A stretch of DNA of 5,254 nucleotides from an uncultured Chlamydiae bacterium (GTDB taxonomy: Bacteria; Chlamydiota; Chlamydiia; Chlamydiales; Rhabdochlamydiaceae), in contig CAIPRZ010000021.1 of NCBI GenBank assembly GCA_903867585.1, positions 1 through 5,254 on the forward strand. The letters run 5' to 3'. Of this stretch, positions 1 to 5,254 are shown piece after piece. A program made the translations under genes and the position numbers. How positions within the stretch are numbered: the stretch's first letter is position 1; every line of letters begins with the position of its first letter. The notes beneath the pieces were generated by a model. It did not search any database. It had not been told where the DNA came from and saw nothing but the letters and a program-made list of their open reading frames with translations.

Positions 1-1
1 A

Positions 2-2143
2 GGAACCGAGTTTTTATCTTTTGATAATGAGCATTCTGAGGCTAGTTCTGAGGGGCTCTATTTGCAAATAGCTGCTGTTTCTGAAACTTTGCAGCATATA
101 GCTGAACCTATTTCTTTTTCGGCTCAAGAAACCGCCCTTGTTAAAACAAGGCTCATAAAAGGGGTATTATTTATTACCTCAATAGCTGCCCTACTTCTGA
201 TGAGACATAAAAATCCCGAGCTTCCAACGAAAAAAATCATTCAATTTTATGGAACAGAATTTGTTGATAAATTCACCCAAGTTTTTGTTGAAGCTCAAGC
301 TTTTATTCCTCTTATTTCTGAGGTTCTTATAGAACTAATCAATAACGAGCTTCTTAAAGAGATAAATAAAGGGATGAAAGATAAATTTACTCTTAATAAA
401 GCCCTTTGCACAGCAGATTTATTTGAATTTCTTCATAGAAAAAAAGTCCGTATTTATTCCGATAAAACAGGGACTGTAACAGAAGCTTTTATGGTGATGA
501 GAGATATCGTTTATGTGGATAGACCAGGGGCAAGAGAAAAAATTGCAAAAGCCTTTGCTACGATTTTTTCTGATCAAAAAACAGAAGCTGAAGAAAATGA
601 AATTAAGCGTTATTTCACAGCCACTCAAGGGTTAGTGATTGAATCTAATCCTATACCTAATCGTGCTGAAAGCTTTTATAAAAAAATCACTTATCCTGAA
701 GGGTATTCAGAAGAATTTACGACAAAACGGCTTGGTCTTTTTACAGAACTTGGTGGACAATTTTGTGTACGTATTGAGCCGGGACATAATCCATCACTGG
801 TATTTTTTGGCATTCCCAAAGATGCCGAAGGACCTGATCAAAAATTTCATGAAACTCAAGTTTTAGAAGCTTATAGAAAATATGAACAAACACAACTCGC
901 CAATCCCAAGCCTCGGATGGAGTCCTTAACTCGAGATTGGCTACTTTGTGAAACCGAGCTTACAGAAGAGGCTTACACTGCATTAATTGAAGCTTTAGAA
1001 TATGAAGACCCCAAAAAGGCAAGACAGCTTGTTAGGGAGCAATTAAATGATCTTTTAAAGGATTTAGATCCCATGGGGATATTTCAGATCGATAATCCTA
1101 TTAAAGCTAAAGCAATCGATGCCATTAGGGAGTGGAATAGAGCTGGCATCGGATTTAGACTCATTACAGGCGATAATAAAAATGCAGCAAAACTGATTGC
1201 TCTTAAATTATTTCCTGACCAGTCGATCACTATTTATGATAGTGAATCTTTAAACCATTTAGAAAATTGGCAAACTTGCGATTTATCGCATGCCAGTGTC
1301 ATTTTAACCAATACAAAACCTGAAACGCTAGAAATCCTCGACCGGTTAGACAGCATGGGACCGCAAAAACCCAACATAATTTTTTGCCAGATGAAAGATA
1401 TCGATAAAAAAACCTTAGTTGATCATGCCAAAATGCAGGGTCTTTTTATTATAGCTAATGGAGATGGGTGTAATGATATTTTAATGCTTAAATCTGCCCA
1501 TATCTCAATAGGGGATGCAGCCTTAGATGGCTCATTTTCTCGAGGTGTTAAGGAGGCTTCGACCTTTACTGATTTACAGCTTGGGCAGTTAATGAAAAGT
1601 GATAAAAAAACCCTTTATCAGCTTCTAGACTTACATAAGGGAAAAGAAAGCGCTTTTCTCAATCACTTTGCTCCCATAGCAAATACTCAACCCAAAATAA
1701 TTTCAGCTCTGGTCTGTAAAAGTTTAAAAAGTGCCGCTGTACCAAAGATGCTTGGTCTTTTTACTAGAGAAATTCCTCAGCAATTTATGCTTATGCTGGC
1801 TTATGATGCGATATTTTTTGCAGCTATCCATCAAGCAAGCATGGCCACAGCTTCGATCACTTTTGTAGCAGAGCCTATTAGCCAATCTTATATCCCCATT
1901 GTAGCCATGATTTTTTCAGTAGCCATGGCTGCATTGCAGTCAGGATATTGTTATTTTTATCAAAATGAACAGATCACAACGTTGCCTCTTCTTTTGACAA
2001 ATCTTATTGTTTCTATCGGAGGGTTATATTTTTTTATGGCCCCCCCTGGATATGCACCCAAAAAAAGGATTAAAAATGAAGCTTTAGCTAGTGCTGAAAG
2101 ATTAGTTTTAAGGCCACGCTCTAGAGCTTCTTCTACAAGTTGA
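2..2143 (+). CDS. Divergent P-type ATPase, C-terminal part (5' end outside window)
   Basis: The frame is open from the first full codon at position 2, so the TTG at 62 is internal and the true start is off the left edge. Positions below count residues from that TTG. Hydrophobic segments at about 34-48 and 80-93 fit M3 and M4. The DKTGT motif, whose Asp is phosphorylated in P-type ATPases, is at 134-138 (nt 461-475). A TTKR stretch near 219-222 matches the family's N-domain entry. TGDN is at 369-372 (nt 1166-1177), and the hinge motif GDGCND at 467-472 (nt 1460-1477). Three strong hydrophobic segments follow (about 575-595, 607-627, 641-660), then a basic, Ser-rich tail. The actuator domain with TGE should lie upstream. 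Oddities: no clear KGAPE lysine motif (the equivalent reads FFGIPKDAEG), Asn instead of Thr before GDGxND, and fewer C-terminal membrane segments than P2, P4 or P5 pumps. Assignment to the superfamily is firm; subfamily and substrate are unknown, although SDKTGT and the AHISIG stretch after GDGCND recall P4 flippases. Confidence 0.88.
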   Translation, partial: GTEFLSFDNEHSEASSEGLYLQIAAVSETLQHIAEPISFSAQETALVKTRLIKGVLFITSIAALLLMRHKNPELPTKKIIQFYGTEFVDKFTQVFVEAQAFIPLISEVLIELINNELLKEINKGMKDKFTLNKALCTADLFEFLHRKKVRIYSDKTGTVTEAFMVMRDIVYVDRPGAREKIAKAFATIFSDQKTEAEENEIKRYFTATQGLVIESNPIPNRAESFYKKITYPEGYSEEFTTKRLGLFTELGGQFCVRIEPGHNPSLVFFGIPKDAEGPDQKFHETQVLEAYRKYEQTQLANPKPRMESLTRDWLLCETELTEEAYTALIEALEYEDPKKARQLVREQLNDLLKDLDPMGIFQIDNPIKAKAIDAIREWNRAGIGFRLITGDNKNAAKLIALKLFPDQSITIYDSESLNHLENWQTCDLSHASVILTNTKPETLEILDRLDSMGPQKPNIIFCQMKDIDKKTLVDHAKMQGLFIIANGDGCNDILMLKSAHISIGDAALDGSFSRGVKEASTFTDLQLGQLMKSDKKTLYQLLDLHKGKESAFLNHFAPIANTQPKIISALVCKSLKSAAVPKMLGLFTREIPQQFMLMLAYDAIFFAAIHQASMATASITFVAEPISQSYIPIVAMIFSVAMAALQSGYCYFYQNEQITTLPLLLTNLIVSIGGLYFFMAPPGYAPKKRIKNEALASAERLVLRPRSRASSTS

Positions 2144-2152
2144 AATAAATGG

Positions 2153-2971
2153 CTAACGCATAAGCGTAAGAGATTTATCCTCTCCTCTATATAAAATATA
2201 AGATTGTAAAACCATCATAGAGGAGCTTTTATCTTTTAGCTGTAATTTAACAGGTATTTGACCATCCAAGATTAAAAGTGATCCAGGTTGGGGTTGTATT
2301 CCCATCGAAAATTTAAAGGGGTCACCCTGTCCGCTATTAAGACCTATAGGATGATAATTCTCTGAAGAGGGCTTTAATTCATATTTGGAAAAAAGCCTTA
2401 CATCCGCCCCCTTTTCTGGAATGGCAAGAAATTGCAAAGCTAAAAAATGAGATTTAAAAAATTTGGGTAGAAATGTTTCTGGGATGGTGTGATTTTCTTC
2501 TAGAGCTATCGAAGATCCTTGATGCAATTGTGCAATAAAAGGCTGTCGTCGAGCAAGTCTTGGAGTTTCGAATTGAGCGCCAGCAAAATACTCATTATCT
2601 AAATCAAGAAGTAGTTTATCGATCCATAACTTGTGTGAGGGGGCGCTTTCCCTGAGAAGTTTTATGCCTCTTGAGGCATTAAAATGATAGAAATAGCGTA
2701 ACTCAGGGTGTTGATGAGCTTTTTGACAGCTGAGATTTAAGTGCTGTTTATCACCAAGAGGATGTGAGGGTTGTGTTAAATATGTTTTGATAATTTTTTG
2801 TTCTGCTAAGAAATGGTTTCTTTGCAAATAATTGTTAATAATCAGGCAATCGATCTTTTTAGAAAGAAGGCTTTCTAACTGAGAATTAACAATCGATTTT
2901 TCTGTAGAGGCCAAAATGGAATAATTACGACTAAATGATTTAGTATATAAAGATCTTAAGGTGTTTATCAT
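2153..2971 (-). CDS. Hypothetical protein, possible degenerate 2-oxoglutarate oxygenase-like fold
   Basis: I do not recognise this 272-residue protein. The ATG is the only usable start: an in-frame TAA at 2999-3001 lies ten codons upstream with no ATG, GTG or TTG between. No Shine-Dalgarno site is visible. Residues 1-22 are basic (R6, K11, R15), rich in Ser, Thr and Leu, and lack acidic residues, resembling a mitochondrial presequence rather than a bacterial signal peptide; there is no long hydrophobic core. The second half, about 145-262, has an order of short beta-like stretches recalling prolyl-hydroxylase-type oxygenases: HFLALQFLAIPEKGADVRLF at 175-194 resembles their central strands, and QPQPGSLLILDG at 226-237 resembles the P-x-G-x-L-x-x-F-x strand. 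The iron-binding HxD and distal His, and the Arg that binds 2-oxoglutarate, are not evident. If the fold is right, this may be a non-catalytic or strongly diverged member. It is the last of three - strand genes and converges on the ATPase gene with a 9-bp gap. The coding call is sound; the fold is a guess. Confidence 0.8.
   Translation of the reverse strand: MINTLRSLYTKSFSRNYSILASTEKSIVNSQLESLLSKKIDCLIINNYLQRNHFLAEQKIIKTYLTQPSHPLGDKQHLNLSCQKAHQHPELRYFYHFNASRGIKLLRESAPSHKLWIDKLLLDLDNEYFAGAQFETPRLARRQPFIAQLHQGSSIALEENHTIPETFLPKFFKSHFLALQFLAIPEKGADVRLFSKYELKPSSENYHPIGLNSGQGDPFKFSMGIQPQPGSLLILDGQIPVKLQLKDKSSSMMVLQSYILYRGEDKSLTLMR
2182..2230 (+). terminator. Possible terminator of the ATPase gene
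   Basis: CTCCTCTAT at 2182-2190 pairs perfectly with ATAGAGGAG at 2217-2225, giving a 9-bp stem with a 26-base loop. It is followed by CTTTTATCTTTT on the + strand. It lies about 40 bp after the ATPase stop, inside and antisense to the 3' end of the converging gene, as expected when two genes end 9 bp apart. The long loop and interrupted T tract make it weaker than a standard intrinsic terminator, and the pairing could be chance within coding sequence. Confidence 0.3.
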
Positions 2972-3018
2972 GAGATAAATTATAGGATAACTTATATATT
3001 AAAGAGATATCAAAAAAT

Positions 3019-3027
3019 ATTATAACA
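3019..3027 (-). promoter_or_regulatory. Extended -10 promoter for the 272-residue gene
   Basis: Read on the - strand, 3027 to 3019 is TGTTATAAT, a perfect extended -10 element (TG, one base, then TATAAT). It lies in the 89-bp AT-rich gap and would start transcription about 40 bases before the ATG at 2971. No convincing -35 hexamer is seen at 16-18 bp spacing, which an extended -10 can tolerate. TATAAT matches are common in AT-rich DNA, so the TG dinucleotide and intergenic position are the main support. Confidence 0.45.
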
Positions 3028-3060
3028 AAACTAAATCACATAACATTAAGTATTATTATT

Positions 3061-3936
3061 TTAAGCAGGATAGGTTTTTGTCCCAACAAGTTTAATTTCG
3101 CCTGATTTTAGTTTTTCAATCATGGAATTTTCAGAAAACAAATACATGTGTTTATTTATAATTTGATTAATTTTCAGACCCAAAACCGTTAAAGATAAGA
3201 GAAATATAGATAAATATTCTAAAGAGGAATTGAGAATTTTTCTCTGATTAAGACTGGGGGCTTGGGTTAGGTCTAGGCTTAAAGATTCTGAGATAAAAAA
3301 ATCTGATACCGACTTTTTAAAAATAGTTGATCTAGTTAAAGCAATTCCTAAATGGACCATTTGTTCGATCGTCCCTTCTAATGAGGATCGAAAAGTGGAA
3401 TAAGCCATTATATCCATAACATTAAAAAAAGCCATACTAACAAGCATGACAAGGCCAATGGTGTTTTTTAATTCAATCCAGTTAGTGACAGCATTTATGA
3501 CATGATTTTGATTTCCAATCAAAATGTGGGTGTTAATAGCATCTCTAATAGGATCAAAGTTGTAGTCGGGATAAGACCGATACTGAGAATAGGGGCTATA
3601 TTCTAACCAATGAACAACATTTTGAAAGAGTGGGCTAGAAAATAATAGAGATATTGGAAAAGCAATAAGCTCTTTACCTATCATTTTCAGCCAAATGTTA
3701 AAAACACAAAAATTTAGAGAGTGTCTTAAAGTATATCCCGATTCAGGATCGTGGATAGGCTTTAGGGCCTTAATTTTTATAATTTCTCGACAGACAGGAC
3801 AATTTAGCCTATTTGTAAATATCTGCTTAGCAACACAATCTACGCAAGAGGTGTGATCTTGAGCGGTGCTAAGACTTTTTTCATGCCATCTAAAGAGGGT
3901 TTTTCCCTCATCAAGACAAATAACGCACGTATCCAT
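3061..3936 (-). CDS. RING-finger membrane protein, putative ubiquitin-ligase-like effector
   Basis: This 291-residue protein begins with a RING-like zinc finger at residues 4-49 (nt 3790-3927): C4-x2-C7, then H28-x2-C31-x2-C34, then C46-P-V-C49. This supplies all four ligands of zinc site 1 (C4, C7, C31, C34) and three of site 2 (H28, C46, C49). The usual third Cys, a few residues before H28, is absent; H18 or D27 are conceivable substitutes. I6 between the first two cysteines matches the E2-contact position of eukaryotic RINGs, and R50 directly after the last Cys matches the linchpin Arg that aids ubiquitin transfer. Three hydrophobic stretches follow, at about 89-111, 159-179 and 239-260, so the protein is probably membrane-anchored. 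RING domains are eukaryotic-type and known in secreted effectors of amoeba-associated bacteria. ATG is the only usable start: an in-frame TGA sits four codons upstream (3946-3948). No Shine-Dalgarno is seen. It follows rpoN by 56 bp. The RING family call is likely; ligase activity and secretion are inferred. Confidence 0.82.
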   Translation of the reverse strand: MDTCVICLDEGKTLFRWHEKSLSTAQDHTSCVDCVAKQIFTNRLNCPVCREIIKIKALKPIHDPESGYTLRHSLNFCVFNIWLKMIGKELIAFPISLLFSSPLFQNVVHWLEYSPYSQYRSYPDYNFDPIRDAINTHILIGNQNHVINAVTNWIELKNTIGLVMLVSMAFFNVMDIMAYSTFRSSLEGTIEQMVHLGIALTRSTIFKKSVSDFFISESLSLDLTQAPSLNQRKILNSSLEYLSIFLLSLTVLGLKINQIINKHMYLFSENSMIEKLKSGEIKLVGTKTYPA

Positions 3937-3984
3937 ACAGGTCGATCAGTTTTTATAAATTGTGAAATAATAAGAGGGGTTTAG

Positions 3985-3990
3985 ATTATA
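3985..3990 (-). promoter_or_regulatory. Weak -10 candidate before the RING gene
   Basis: TATAAT is read on the - strand from 3990 to 3985, two bases after the rpoN stop, and would give a leader of about 40 bases before the ATG at 3936. No -35 hexamer or extended TG is present, and its expected -35 region would lie inside the rpoN 3' end. It is recorded because no rpoN terminator hairpin is seen in this 56-bp gap, so read-through from rpoN and this promoter are the two options for expressing the RING gene. Confidence 0.2.
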
Positions 3991-3992
3991 TG

Positions 3993-5216
3993 CTAACTAA
4001 AAAAACGGCGTCTAGCGTCTGGTATTTTTAGTTGATGACGGTATTTAGTGAGTGTTCTTCGGCTAATTTTAGAGCCTTTAGCTTTAAGAAGTTGAAGGAG
4101 CTTTTCATCTGAATAAGGAGCTTGTTTATTTTCATTAGAAATCAAAGACTGAAGTTTTTGTAAAAGATGCTTTTTATTTTCATCTAAATAGGCTGGACTT
4201 ACTAAGGATTTAAGCTCTATCACCCCGTGTGCGCACAGTATTTTTTTATTTTGTAAACATCTTGCAAGCGTGCTGGGATGAATATCAAGCGAGGCAGCAA
4301 GGACCTCAGGATGAATTTCAAGGGGGGTTGGAAGCTCCCCTTGAAGATAAGGTTTTTGGATAATAACGATTTTAGATAACAGTTTTTCTAAGGTAAGTTT
4401 TCTTTTTTTTACCCCTTCTATAAAGGTTTTTAAAGCCTCTAAATGAGGCTTGTAAAAATCTTTTACATCTTGTTGAGTTTCCGAAATCTGTTTCGAAAGA
4501 TAAAAAACAGGCAAAGGGCTTGGAATTTCTATATTTGTTTGATCATCAACAAGTTCGATTTTGGCATCTATTTTTTGGTCTATAGGCTTATGCGATATGG
4601 GCTTTAATGGACTCAAAGGGAGTTTTTTAAATACGTTTAAGTAAGTATTTTTGAATTCGCTAAAAGTCATGTTTAATTTTTTCAAAAGAGCGGGAAAATC
4701 ACCCTCCTTAAGCTCGTTTGGGTAATGGGTTATGAGAAGAACGCATTCAGGATGTTTTCCTGATTTTTCTAGCAATGATCGCCAATAGTGTAATCTATGT
4801 TCAAAGCCTAGACCGGAATAATCCTGCATTAAGAGCAAGATCTCTTGAGTTTGGGGCCCGTGTTTTTTCATTAAGTATTCTTTTTCTTCATGTGATAAAA
4901 AGCCTTCCGAGTCGAGGCTAGAAAAAATTTCTTCGGAAAGAATTTTATATTGGGGTGACAGTAATTTTGTGGGTATTTGTTCAAAAAAAACCTCCATTTG
5001 GGGTTGTGGGATTGAATCTAGCGGGAAATCTGCAAAAGAACCTATTAAAGGCTCGAAGCTTTCGACAGCTGCGTTATTTTCCAGTAATTCTAAAGCCATT
5101 ATTTCCAGTTCGTTAATGGAAAGGCTTAAGAATTTTAGATGCTGTTGTAGAGTAAGAGAGTGATTTATAGAAGATTTAAGGGCGGGTCTTAAGACGTTTT
5201 CGTTACTTATCTTCAT
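3993..5216 (-). CDS. rpoN: RNA polymerase sigma-54 factor RpoN
   Basis: Sigma-54 directs RNA polymerase to -24/-12 promoters and needs an ATP-driven activator to open DNA. Residues 8-52 are Region I, the activator-responsive part, with the L-x-L-Q-Q-x-L and LSxxELexxxLExLxxN pattern. Residues about 80-200 are the core-binding domain, with LSEEIFSSLDSEGFL at 93-107 matching the family's I-x-S-L-D-x-x-G-Y-L stretch. The helix-turn-helix is near 302-325 (nt 4242-4313): HPSTLARCLQNK matches the usual HESTVSRATxNK. The RpoN box, which reads the -24 element, is at 385-394 (nt 4035-4064) as SRRTLTKYRH against the consensus ARRTVAKYRE. At 407 residues it is shorter than the usual 430-500, and the Gln-rich or acidic Region II is nearly absent, which fits chlamydial-type RpoN. 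The ATG is directly preceded by an in-frame TAG, so the start is fixed. No activator gene or sigma-54 promoter was found in the window. It heads a three-gene - strand series. Confidence 0.95.
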   Translation of the reverse strand: MKISNENVLRPALKSSINHSLTLQQHLKFLSLSINELEIMALELLENNAAVESFEPLIGSFADFPLDSIPQPQMEVFFEQIPTKLLSPQYKILSEEIFSSLDSEGFLSHEEKEYLMKKHGPQTQEILLLMQDYSGLGFEHRLHYWRSLLEKSGKHPECVLLITHYPNELKEGDFPALLKKLNMTFSEFKNTYLNVFKKLPLSPLKPISHKPIDQKIDAKIELVDDQTNIEIPSPLPVFYLSKQISETQQDVKDFYKPHLEALKTFIEGVKKRKLTLEKLLSKIVIIQKPYLQGELPTPLEIHPEVLAASLDIHPSTLARCLQNKKILCAHGVIELKSLVSPAYLDENKKHLLQKLQSLISNENKQAPYSDEKLLQLLKAKGSKISRRTLTKYRHQLKIPDARRRFFS

Positions 5217-5254
5217 CTAATATCACTGTTGCTATAGCTAATATTTAACTTAAA

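Noticed and set aside
419..628. Open frame of 69 codons on the - strand
   Set aside because: It lies wholly inside the ATPase gene over the conserved DKTGT region; its composition (Phe, Ser, Cys-rich) is that of a reverse-frame shadow.
639..866. Open frame of 75 codons on the + strand
   Set aside because: It overlaps the ATPase gene in another frame, with no start signal and no recognisable protein features.
730..1764. 15-base direct repeat GCTTGGTCTTTTTAC at 730-744 and 1750-1764
   Set aside because: Both copies encode the common pentapeptide LGLFT in the same gene and the flanks differ; no sign of a duplication or mobile element.
2118..2127. Perfect 10-base palindrome GCTCTAGAGC near the ATPase stop
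   Set aside because: It has no loop and no T tract on either strand, so it is not a terminator; it is within coding sequence.
2979..2984. Second TATAAT on the - strand, 7 bases before the ATG of the 272-residue gene
   Set aside because: It would make a nearly leaderless transcript and has neither extended TG nor a -35; the upstream extended -10 is better.
3364..3392. Inverted repeat TTCGATC / GATCGAA with 15-base loop
   Set aside because: It is inside the RING protein gene with no T tract or boundary nearby; a 7-bp match is expected by chance.
4969..5163. Open frame of 64 codons on the + strand
   Set aside because: It is antisense to the conserved Region I of rpoN and has Ser/Cys-rich low-complexity composition.
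1..5254. Search for sigma-54 promoters (TGGCAC-N5-TTGCW), tRNA, rRNA, CRISPR arrays and insertion sequences
   Set aside because: By eye, none of the TGGCA occurrences (for example near 1144 and 808) has the matching GC element, and no cloverleaf, repeat-spacer array or terminal inverted repeats were seen.

Overview
The window is AT-rich and gene-dense. It holds four protein-coding genes with short gaps: one on the + strand, cut by the left edge, facing three on the - strand. The shortened but clear sigma-54 factor, an N-terminal RING-type zinc finger on a membrane protein, the AT-rich composition and the lack of visible Shine-Dalgarno sites suggest an intracellular, amoeba-associated bacterium. 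My best guess is an environmental member of the Chlamydiota (Parachlamydia/Waddlia/Simkania-like). This is inference; no rRNA or marker gene in the window settles it, and other amoeba-associated lineages remain possible.

Layout. Positions 2-2143 (+) encode the C-terminal part of a divergent P-type ATPase: transmembrane segments corresponding to M3 and M4, the phosphorylated DKTGT motif, a nucleotide-binding region, the TGDN and GDGxND motifs, and a C-terminal membrane bundle. Its reading frame is open to the left edge, so the true start lies outside. Its stop is 9 bp from the stop of the converging gene. A 9-bp inverted repeat followed by T-rich DNA at 2182-2230 is a possible terminator for it.

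On the - strand, read from right to left: rpoN (3993-5216), then after 56 bp a RING-finger protein with hydrophobic segments (3061-3936), then after 89 bp an unrecognised 272-residue protein (2153-2971). The last has a C-terminal half faintly resembling a 2-oxoglutarate oxygenase fold and an N-terminus that looks like a mitochondrial presequence. The order and spacing allow co-transcription from rpoN, but there is a good extended -10 promoter before the last gene and a weaker -10 before the RING gene, so separate transcription is equally possible.

The genes do not form a recognised pathway. RpoN is a core regulator. The RING protein and its downstream neighbour look like host-interaction candidates. 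The ATPase would be a membrane transporter or lipid translocase of unknown substrate. The points most worth following up are the RING-membrane protein, the presequence-like N-terminus of its neighbour, and the unusual motif set of the ATPase. There is no gene-free stretch longer than 300 bases; the gaps are 9, 89, 56 and 38 bp.
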